Source: Phycomyces nitens
Lineage: Eukaryota; Mucoromycota; Mucoromycetes; Mucorales; Phycomycetaceae
Direction: 5' to 3'
DNA: 64,000 nucleotides
NCBI GenBank assembly: GCA_022702545.1
Contig: JAHRBC010000001.1
Span: forward strand, 682,001 to 746,000
This document shows, one piece after another, positions 1 through 8,942 of this stretch (position 1 is its first letter; every line of letters starts with the position of its first letter). The translations under genes and the position numbers were made by a program. The notes below the pieces were generated by a model that was not told the origin of the DNA, did no database searches, and was given only the letters and a program-made list of their open reading frames with translations.

Positions 1-1827
1 TTAAATATATGATGCTTGGATAAATGCAAATGTAGTATGATGAGTCTGTGAATAGCACGGTTAGTTTAGTACAAGATATTTTTGAAGCTTCTGCCAAAGA
101 CAAAGCAGGTAAATAATAAAGTATGCACGTGTAGCATTGTCTAAGAAGTTCTTCAGCTCTTGTATCTCTTGGTACGGACAAGACCAATCTAGAGACCTAC
201 ATTGCCGCAGACTCGGCTCTTTCAGAAAATATTGAACATGCTTTATATCTGTGGCATCGCCAGCTTCCAATGGCAGAATCAGAGGCAAATTTATAGATAT
301 CTTTTCTTTTAAGCACAATATATATATATGTACATTGATGACAAGAACTCATTTATTTATCTAGGATCTTTCCAAACTGGCACGATGTCCAGCAACAGAA
401 ATCGAAACAATAGTAGAGGCGTAAGTAATATTCGAGTATTTTTTTTAATACTGATATTATCTTACTGTCTATTTAAACATGGTCACAGCTACCAAACAGT
501 CGAGTGCCTTAACGTTCAAGCCGAGGCTACATGCAAGGGATACGAAGCAAAGATGCAGACTATAGAACGTGAACTTCATAAACTCAACACTCTGCCTCAA
601 TTACTACCCATATTAAAGTACAGTAATTGTGATTTATACATCTAGTACTGAGAAAAAAAACTATGCAATTAACCTGCGCATTCCAGATCGTCTATAGCAT
701 CCTGCCAAGAGGAAACCAGGCGCAGTCATCAAGCTTCCGTGCATACTCAAGAAAACGAACTAGAGCCCATACTACAAAGGATCAGTAGTCTTAGCATTCG
801 ATCACCATTGACAGAGACTAATATCCGCAAAGACTACAAGACCATGGAAGAATTATCCTTGGATCTTGAAAAGGTATAAACTCTTTTCTTGTATACATCT
901 TGTTTATTATGTTTATCTCTAGATATTTCAAGCATTGCTCAATCAAAGGGCATGTCAACAATTGCTGTCCTTTAGCTATGAAATGGATTCCAAGCACCAA
1001 ATAAAACAACAGCATGTGTTTCAGGCCTTAAAAGAAGAGCTAGAAGAAGAATATGCTACCCACCGTACTTTTCTGGTGAGTTGGAATAAAAACCATCCGT
1101 TATTTTCTAGAACTCTAGTAATCTAATGTATAACAGGAGAAGGCAGGTGGTTTTGATCGGCCAGATGCAGATTCCCAAGCTTTTTTGGAAGCTACTGATA
1201 CAATGAAGTGGATCGAAGCCCTGCTGGGATCTGAGCAAGACACACAGATATCAAAGGAGTCAATAGTCGACAAGGTCAGACTTCTTTTACAACAAAAAAC
1301 CGATTGGTACACCAAATGGCTGGGAAGTCTTGACCAGCATATGGACATTGTTGATAAACTGTAAGATACGATATATGCACAGATATTGATATTTGTTATT
1401 TACGCACATACTTTCTGAAAAAGGGATGAAGCCGAGAAACGCATGTCGGATACACTCTACAGCAACTCTATTTCTACAAACGAGTTGATATTACTCCCAC
1501 AGGTCAATAACCCAAAAAAAAAGTGAGCCCTATTGACCTGGTCTTTAACACCGTATTATTTTTGTAGCAATATACCGAGATGCAAAAGGATCTAGAAAAG
1601 TGTACAAATGAACTTGAAAATGATGTTGCCGAATTGGAAGAGGTAGATATGCCAAAATAATGTGTGTAAAATGTACCCACAGATATTGACGCTACCTGTC
1701 TCTGAATATTGTTTTTAAGGAGCTTGAACCCAGTACTAGGTTTGAAAGGAAAAAAGAACTTTTTACATTGTTCTTTAATGACCCAAAAGAATTTGAAGCT
1801 CGTGTTTCTTCTGCACCTAATCTATGA
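1..1827 (+). CDS. HAUS3: HAUS augmin-like complex subunit 3 homologue, 5' end outside the window
   Basis: Augmin binds existing microtubules and recruits gamma-tubulin to nucleate branch microtubules in the spindle. Exons inferred by eye: about 36-108, 157-284, 365-420, 489-617, 687-873, 923-1075, 1137-1360, 1424-1502, 1568-1642 and 1720 onward. They join in one frame and give a long coiled-coil protein. Compared from memory with animal HAUS3, matches include RKDYKTMEELSLD followed by NQRACQQLLSFSYE (about 800-980), SDTLYSNSI (about 1447) and RKKELFTLFFND (about 1740). The ATG at 385 is not the start, because coding exons lie upstream of it. The intron 285-364 would be of GC-AG type. The 3' end is uncertain: the simple reading stops at 1827, but a coding-looking segment continues to about 2100. 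Family call fairly sure, exact exons less so. Confidence 0.7.
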
Positions 1828-2100
1828 TCACCATTTCTTTTCTTTTTATTATTATTATTATTTCTTAATATCGATAGACGCAATATCATTACTAAAATTG
1901 CAACCAAAACTATAATTCAATACCATATCTATTGCAAAGCGAAATCACACGACTGGGCCAAGGTGTATTTTTGGCACAATATTTAAAATTTGACCCAGAA
2001 TATAGAGAGTAGGTTTAAACAGAAAGACAGAAAGTCAAGGGCTTGGTATCTTGTACCTCCTTTTAATATCCCAGAAATAAAGTTGCTGAATTCCAGGTGA

Positions 2101-2675
2101 TTCGAGAATTAGTGTTGGTCGACAAAGCTTTTTTCTATAAATATATTCTTATATTCTCAGTAGGGAGTATCTCAATAATATCTAGTTGGCTAAAACAAAA
2201 AAAGAGAGAGAGCTAATCAAATAGCCAACTTTTGGTTTAGTGTTGCAAGATAAAATAGACTAGATAGCTTGTAAGATATATATATATTTATATATTACGC
2301 TTTAAACATCAACTTGAAATTTAAATAAAACCTTGTTTTATAACAAAGTATTCCAGAAACAATTATCTATAGTAATCATCTAAAACAAATTATCTACAAA
2401 GGGTCCGGACCAAATTATTTAGGGGTTTTCTTAATATCTCACAAAAGCTAAAAGTCTTTTTTATATTTAATCATGTAATAAATGGTACACAGCTCATAGA
2501 AATCCCCAAGATTCATAGAGACTATAAATGTATCGATTTTATAGTGATAAGAAAAAGAGAGATTATATCTAACAAGTAAATGTGTAAAGTTATTTGTCTT
2601 GCAAACAGCCAATCGATAGTCAATGTAAAGACAGTATATTCTACAATTATTTACTGCCACCATTTTCTAGCTTTA
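2101..2675. other. AT-rich intergenic stretch
   Basis: No convincing gene is visible. The stretch is low-complexity AT-rich sequence with a short TA run near 2280. Confidence 0.5.
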
Positions 2676-2779
2676 TTACAAAGCCTCCTTCAACTCGTTT
2701 AGATTGACAGGGTTGTGAGGCGTCATTCTCAAAAGATTGTCATCAAGACCCAACATGTTTTCTATTGGGCCGAGGCATC
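2676..2779 (-). other. 3'-terminal exon-like fragment of an unknown gene, cut by an LTR
   Basis: On the minus strand an open frame reads into a TAA at 2676-2678 and contains ENMLGLDDNLLRM and HNPVNLNELKEAL. It is preceded by a plausible acceptor (CACCTAACAG). The upstream part of any such gene would lie where the LTR retrotransposon now begins at 2836, so this may be the tail of a gene disrupted by that element. I do not recognise the protein. Confidence 0.3.
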
Positions 2780-2835
2780 GACTGTTAGGTGCACACCAAA
2801 ATATCCGAACCAAGATAATATGTGCAAATTTCTTT

Positions 2836-3122
2836 TGAGGTATATGGTTTGTTAGTATCTTGTAAGGGAAATAAGAATACTATGAGAGTGTTGTTTATCG
2901 AAGAAAGAATATAATGGTGGTTCATATAGTTATTATTCTAGTTCCCTTGTTCTATTAATCTCTATTGTGCAATGGTTGGTTATCACTGTTGAAGTGTGAA
3001 GTGTACGTGTGCCTGGTGAGTAACTGTTCCTGAGATGTTAACTTGCCAGGGTCATTAGCAAGTAGTAACCGGAGATCGGTTGTGGAGTCTGTATTTCACT
3101 CAACTGTGGTGTGTATACCACA
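2836..3122 (-). repeat. 3' LTR of the chromovirus (family LTR-A)
   Basis: It is bounded by TGAGGTATAT at 2836 and ATACCACA ending at 3122 as read on the plus strand. The same family recurs at 7175, 49222, 51503, 56563 and 60911, with diverged relatives near 49.8, 52.9 and 59.2 kb. Confidence 0.9.
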
Positions 3123-3136
3123 TTACCCCCTTCCAG
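3123..3136 (-). other. polypurine tract of the chromovirus
   Basis: On the minus strand a purine run (CTGGAAGGGGGTAA) directly abuts the 3' LTR. This is the standard position for the plus-strand primer of reverse transcription. Confidence 0.75.
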
Positions 3137-3188
3137 GTTGAATAACCGTTTCGCAGAGGTTGAGCTACTTTAAACTGAGAGGACCATG

Positions 3189-6100
3189 TTAGCGTCTTGT
3201 GCGTTTGCTTTGGCGTGTAGGTGTATGCTGCGTGGTGCGGCGTTTGCTAATGAACGTTGCATTGACTGTGCGTGTCTGATTTAGTAGTGTCTTGTCTGTT
3301 GGTGTTATACCAAGTCGATCCCAATAATCCGCGATAGGTTTAGGGCTGCTAAAGGATTCTGGGTCTTGCCATGTATCATCCTTTTCTTCATAGCCTTCCC
3401 ATCTAACTCTATATTCGTATTTTCCTTTGGACAGTTCTCTGTGGGCTAAAATTGCTCTGACTGTAAAGTACTCTTTACCAATTTTCTGGACTTCATCAAG
3501 TGAGACGAGTTTGTCCTATGAGATTAATTTGAGTTGTGAAGGTGGATATTCTCTGGGCATCAGCAGTCCTTGTTCATCCACGAGAACGTAAGAACCTCCC
3601 TGTTTCTCTCTGACTACAGTATATGGACCTTGATATACTGGTTCCAGTTTACCAGGTTGTAGTTCTTTAATCATGACTTGGTTATTAGGAGGGAATTGTA
3701 TCATCCTGTACTTATTGTCAAACTTGCCATTTTGTGCATTAGTCATTGCTTTTGCTCTTTCAGCGATTGCCAGAAATACAATGTCTGCCATGTCTTTGAT
3801 GCGTTTTTGCAATTTGTCTTCTTTGAGAGTTGGAACTGATGGATCATCGGCGTACCTTTTGAAACCGTTCATTGCTCTGGCGAACATGGGGTTGTAAGGA
3901 GCCGTTCCATTACGCTTTGTTACTTTGTCATTCATTGCTAGCTGTATACTAGGCACATAGAGGTCCCAATCTCGAGTCGCTCCTTTTATGCATTTCTTTA
4001 TAGCATTCGTTGATGTCTGTACCCATCGCTCGGCGACGCCGTTTGCTCTAGGGTGATAAGGGGTAGCTAGTCTGTAGTCAAACCCAGATGCTTCAGCTAG
4101 TTTCTTCATAAGTGAGTTTACGAACTCTTTGCCATTGTCTGATTGTAGGTATCTAGGGAATCCGAAATTACAAAAGACGTTGATTATAGTGTTCACTACG
4201 GTGTCCTGTGTCTTATCAGGTATTGCACGTAATACACAAAATCTTGTGCAAATGTCTACCATTACGAGTAAGTAGTTATTACTGTTATGTGAGGTGGTGA
4301 AAGGACCGGCGAGGTCTATAGCCCAATGATCGCATGACAAATACGCATGGATTGGTCTTAGAGGATGATAACCTTTCTTTGCTATGTTATACTTTTGGCA
4401 CTCTATACAGCTTTGTACTACCTTGACAGCATCTCTATGTATGTTTGTCCAGTGCATGCCTTCATTATGAAGTGAGTTGGTTATGGTGTCTGCTCCAAAG
4501 TGTCCGAAAGCATGGGCTTTGGTGAGAAGGTCTTCTATTTCAATCTCTGGTGGTGTTAGCATTTCATTGTAATTATTGTTAACTAGCGTTTGTTGTCTGT
4601 TTATGACCATTTTTCGGCCACTACCAGTTTCTGCGTAGTCATTACCCCCTTCCAGCTCTTTATCCGTAGGAAAAAGGCGTGATAATTGGTCGGGTAGGAT
4701 GTTGTTGAGACCAGGAAGATGGAGTACCTCAAATGTATATTCGAGTATAGTGTCTAGCCAGTTTATCATCATAGCATTGGCTATCTTTTGTGTGTGTATA
4801 TATGTGAGGGCTTTATGGTCGGTGTACAGCGTGAACGGATTACCCCATAGGTACTCGTGGAACTTGTTCAATGCGTATATGACAGCTAGCAGCTCACGTT
4901 TAGTCGTAGAATAGTTTCTTTCACTTTTAGATAAGGCTCGTGCCATAAAACCTATATGTCGTGTCTCTCCATTAATGACTTGGTAGAGTACAGCGCCTAT
5001 GCCTACGTTGGATGCGTCTGTCGCAACACTGAATGGATATTTCAGGTTCGGGTAACACAATATCGGTAGCTTAAGTAGTATTGCTTTAAGGTTGTTGAAA
5101 CTATCTTCTTGTTCTTTCGCCCATAGAGGTGTTAGATCTCCCTCGTTGCGAAGTCTATCCAGAGGGGCAGTGAGTAGAGATACATTAGGTATATGCTCTC
5201 GGAAGTAGCTTATGACACCAAGAAAACGTTGTATGTTTTTTCTGGTGCTCGGCAAAGGCCACTCTTAAATATTGTTGACTTTTCTTGAATCCAAGGAAAT
5301 GCCTTTCTCTGATACACAAAAACCAAGTAGGAAAACTGCTCTTTGTGCAAAGTGACACTTCTTTAGATTTAATATAAGATTAACCTCAATGAGTTTTTCT
5401 ATTACAGCTTTGACATGCGTTGCGTGTTCTTTCATGTTGTGAGAAAATACTACAATGTCATCAACAAACGTCATAACAAACGGGGTGTCTTTGAAGGCAA
5501 TGTTCATAACCCGCTGGAATTTAGATGAGATGGGCTTAAGTCCAAAGGTACAACCGCGGAACATGTATTTTCTTCCTTAAAAGGTGAAAACTGTCTTTGG
5601 TCTGTCTGCCTTGAACACCTCAAAACGATGGAAACCACTCGTCAAATCAAGGGTGGTGAATATAACCGCTTCTTTGAGAGTATGGAATATGTCCCTTATA
5701 AGTGGTAAGGGATATCTATCTTCCTTTAGTAGTTTATTGATATGTCTGGGGTCTAAGCATGGTCTTCTATCCGTGTAGTTGCCAAACACATCCTTTTTAA
5801 GTGCCAATGTAATCGGACTATTCCAAGACCTATCATTGAAGGCTATCTCGATTGTACCGTTTGCTAACCAATTTTCTACTGTTTCCTGTATTCTGGCTTC
5901 ATATACTACAGGCAGAGGGTATTGGCGTCTAAACGACGTAACTCCCTCGGGCGTGTCGATATGAATAACCGATTCAGGTATTGTGCAAAAAGAAGTTGTA
6001 TGTATACATCTATTTTCTTCTATGGCTAGCTCTAAAAATCTCACAAATTGTTCTTGTTCTTCACATGTACCCGCAGGCGAATTATTTGGTTCTGGTACAT

Positions 6101-6497
6101 CATTAGGGATGGTACTTCTTGGTGGATCTGTCTTTTGATCATCCCAAGATGTCGCCAAGTTAGTTATAGCCATACCCAGTCTGGGCATCAAGTTTGTGCC
6201 GATGGTCATATGAGTGTCCATGGCTAAACTCATGACGACAAAAGTGTGCTCTAGTTTTTGTTTCTTGTATACTAGCTCTACGTTCTCTACTGTGCCTAAA
6301 TGTTCTGCTACACTGTTCTCTGATGCCAAATAAATATTTTGTTTGTCTAAGTGACTTTTGATAATGGGCAGAGAAAGTGAAGAAGCAAGTTTTGGAGAAA
6401 GAAACGATGCATTCGCACCTGAATCCACCAGTGCCCACACACGGTTACTCTGGACAATTATAGGAACATAGGGTGATCCACGCGGAATAGGTGACAT
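3189..6497 (-). pseudogene. chromovirus pol: protease, RT, RNase H, integrase, chromodomain
   Basis: The polyprotein reads in one frame. The aspartic protease motif VDSGA is near 6422. RT carries the catalytic FVDD near 5468. RNase H has VATDASNVG and YTDHKAL between about 5050 and 4800. Integrase has an HHCC zinc domain (about 4530-4390), a DDE core with WAIDLAGPF and SDNGKEF, and a GPY/F-like module near 3620. A chromodomain (YEYRVRWEGYEE, then TWQDPESF, about 3430-3350) lies beyond a TAG at 3516-3518, and the frame ends with TAA at 3189-3191. In-frame stops also fall near 5577 and 5262, yet I see no frameshift. As written the polyprotein cannot be made without readthrough. The chromodomain would be expected to target chromatin, as known for chromoviruses. 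Confidence 0.9.
4640..4655 (-). other. internal copy of the polypurine tract, between RNase H and integrase
   Basis: The plus-strand 16-mer CATTACCCCCTTCCAG at 4640-4655 is identical to that at 3121-3136, which spans the LTR edge and the 3' polypurine tract. Its place between RNase H and integrase resembles a central polypurine tract. It could also be chance, constrained by the codons for Leu-Glu-Gly-Gly. Confidence 0.5.
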
Positions 6498-6524
6498 CTC
6501 GAACTTGTTCTGACAACTGCCTTG

Positions 6525-7160
6525 CTAAGATATATTCAGTTGGATCAAGTCCCCCTCCATTCTGTTGCTCACAGCACTGGCACGGTTGACAAACATTATG
6601 CTGTGATTTTCTAGAATTGAGGCTTTCTTTTTTGCCTCCTGGTATTCATGGCATTTCTGGCATTCATGTCCTGAGACATATGGAACATTCTTGCAACAGT
6701 GACAGAGATACGTTCTTCTAGGCGCTTCATATGTTGACGCTCTGCTATCTTTGTCTTTCTTTCTGGCTATTTTCTCATTGCCATTCTCCATACTTTCCTT
6801 TGTCGAAGCTTGGTCCGGGGTTTCTTGAGTTGCCAGGAATGGTGGCCAATTGTTCTTGATGCTGACGGTATGGTTTGCCTCATTGCGCATTGCCATCGAG
6901 ATGTTGGGTTCGGCCATGACTTTGGATGAGAATCTTGGTACCTTCTTTTGTTCCGTGTTCATCTGTTGTCCTAAGGCCAAGATGTCGACTTGCTGATCGT
7001 CACTGTTCTTCTCTAGTGGTTCTGGCATGACATGGTCTTCCCTGATGAGGCTGTTTCCGTCTGCACTAATGTTTCGCTGGTTGTCTTTGGAACTGACTAA
7101 CGAGGTGCTTGTAATATTGTTTGATATTTGTTGAAAAGTAAATATAGTAGAAAAATACAA
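6525..7160 (-). pseudogene. chromovirus gag-like region with zinc knuckle
   Basis: This is a 211-codon open frame just inside the 5' LTR. It is hydrophilic, with a C-terminal cysteine/histidine cluster (CHCCKN, then HECQKCHEYQ) that resembles a nucleocapsid zinc knuckle. It lies in the same frame as the downstream protease and pol, separated only by a TAG at 6525-6527. That is compatible with gag-pol readthrough or with a simple nonsense mutation. The start codon is not certain. Confidence 0.6.
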
Positions 7161-7174
7161 TTAACAGTAAAAAA

Positions 7175-7460
7175 TGAGGTATATGGTTTGTTAGTATCTT
7201 GTAAGGGAAATGAGAATACTGTGAGAGTGTTATTTATTGAAGAAAGAATATTATGATTGCTTATATACTATTAATCAAATTCCCTTGTAACTAAAGTCCC
7301 TGTTGTGTAATGGTTGGTTATCACTGTAGCAGTGTGAAATGTACGTGTGCCTGGTGTGTAACTGTTCCTGAGATGTTGACTTGCCAGGGTCATTAGCAAG
7401 TAGTAACCGGAGATCGGTTGTGGAGTCTGTATTTCACTCAACTGTGGTGTATATACCACA
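7175..7460 (-). repeat. 5' LTR of the chromovirus (family LTR-A)
   Basis: This is the partner of the LTR at 2836-3122, with TG/CA ends, 286 bp and several substitutions between the two. It supplies the promoter of the element when read on the minus strand. Confidence 0.9.
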
Positions 7461-7625
7461 GTAGCGACAGTGAGGTAGCATAGCTTTGGAGCGAGCTAGG
7501 ATGAGAGCGTTAAAGTCACCACCAAGGTGGATGCCGGGTTGAAGCGGACGGGGATTAGGGACGGCGGAGATGTTAAGAAAGACAGCAGCTTCACCCCGAA
7601 AATGGTTAATTGTACCTACTTGTAC
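7461..7625 (-). pseudogene. fragment of a LINE-type endonuclease domain
   Basis: Immediately next to the LTR, an open minus-strand frame encodes HLGGDFNALILARSKAM preceded by FVQVGTINHFRGEAAVFLNI. The G-D-F-N motif is typical of apurinic-type endonucleases of non-LTR retrotransposons. It runs straight into the LTR edge, so the chromovirus or a later recombination truncated it. No LINE reverse transcriptase is visible nearby. Confidence 0.45.
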
Positions 7626-8942
7626 AAAAAATAATCCCTCTTGAACAGATGCACGGGCCAGCCTATATTACCGAAAACATAAACATAAACTAATCGCCGT
7701 TCAAAGATGTACTCTGTCTTTAAAGTTATCACTAAACCGATAAAAACCAACCTTTGACATGATGTCTAATGCTCTACTTCTTTACTTCCATTATTTAAAA
7801 GCTTTGATTTTTAGAGTAATATACTTATTTATGCCATGCCCAAATATACTCCCACACTGGATTACGTCATCACCAAAATTCGTGGTGACCTCACACCTGC
7901 AAAATATTTGTCTATAAAGACAGGGGCTTTGGGCGCGTATTGTTGTTTCTGTTTCCTTACTTTTCTTTCCGTTACCATTTCACTTTCTCAAGGCCATGTC
8001 AAGGTAAGCAAATTTTCACTTCATCTACTCCTAGTTTAGTGAACTATGGTTCCGCCTTTACGATGGACGGACTTTTAATGATGGATGGATGTGTTTTATG
8101 ATGTTTTTGAACCATCAAACTAACGTGTCATTCAGATGTAGTTAACACATGATGGTGTCAAAAAAAATTTCAAACCAAAAACCGTCTACTCTACATGCTA
8201 CTGGTAACTATTCAAATGACCTGTCAAAAAGCGCTAGCAAATGCGTGATGTCTAATGACCCTCATTTCACCCTCCTAGCTCATTCCCAAGCCTGACACGG
8301 TTGTCTCAATCCCTGGCAGCTGTTCACATGAGGCTAAAACAAGACCGCCACTCTTTGTGATATTGCCTTCAGCAATTTACATATTGAGTAACAATTATAC
8401 AAGGCAGCCGCAAGACTTATTCCTTATGGACCAAGGAAATCAGAAGTCCAGAAGCCAGTAGTACAAATAAACAAACTCCAATAATAAAATAAATCAAGCA
8501 TACTCTACAAGCAGAGATTACCTTTAGTCCAAAAGTCCAAATTGATAGTCAAGCATCTTCCATTCCAGAATATATCTGAATCAAAGGATTTCATATTAAG
8601 GATAAGCAAGATATCCCCACGTACCAAGTGTCAACAGTAGTCAAGAAGATAGCTTCCATAGTCTTTCAATTGATCCACTCCTCATCAACACTGGGATATT
8701 GTTGGTTATTGTCAGGATGCTATTATATCCTTGCCTACTACCTTTCACGATCTCTTGATGCAAGCCAACCAAGAGTGTATTCTTTCTGGTGAAATAATCT
8801 TTGGTTACAACCGTAAGTCTCCGTTGAAAACAGTTCATATTATCGGCGGTCAATTACAACTGCTATATGGTTATTGATTGCAATATGCCGCTCACCAAAT
8901 GGCCAATAGAAAACCGAGGGGCACCTTCCGTTACTGACAATA
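7626..8942. other. stretch without a supported gene
   Basis: It contains one open frame at 7836-8039 (+), beginning MPKYTPTLDYVIT, with a hydrophobic segment (residues about 34-50) and a GTAAGC donor-like signal after its lysine codon near 8004. It could be a relic first exon, but no following exon is evident. The rest is AT-rich and unremarkable up to the tandem array. Confidence 0.3.

Larger units (their letters stand above)
2836..7460 (-). mobile_element. Ty3/gypsy chromovirus, decayed, with both LTRs
   Basis: The element is about 4.6 kb on the minus strand, bounded by 287- and 286-bp LTRs in the same orientation that start TG and end CA. A polypurine tract adjoins the 3' LTR. The coding order is gag zinc knuckle, aspartic protease, reverse transcriptase, RNase H, integrase with a GPY/F-type tail, then chromodomain, which identifies the chromovirus lineage. 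The two LTRs differ at many positions and the 5-bp flanks (TCTTT and GTAGC) do not match. The copy is therefore old, or was formed by recombination between two insertions. Confidence 0.92.

Noticed and set aside
61..318. 85-codon minus-strand frame at the left end
   Set aside because: It is antisense to exons of the HAUS3-like gene, whose plus-strand reading has splice signals and family motifs.
385..645. ATG at 385 as the start of a separate short protein
   Set aside because: Upstream exons (157-284 and 365-420) join in another frame and continue the HAUS3 coiled coil; the 328-645 frame runs through an intron.
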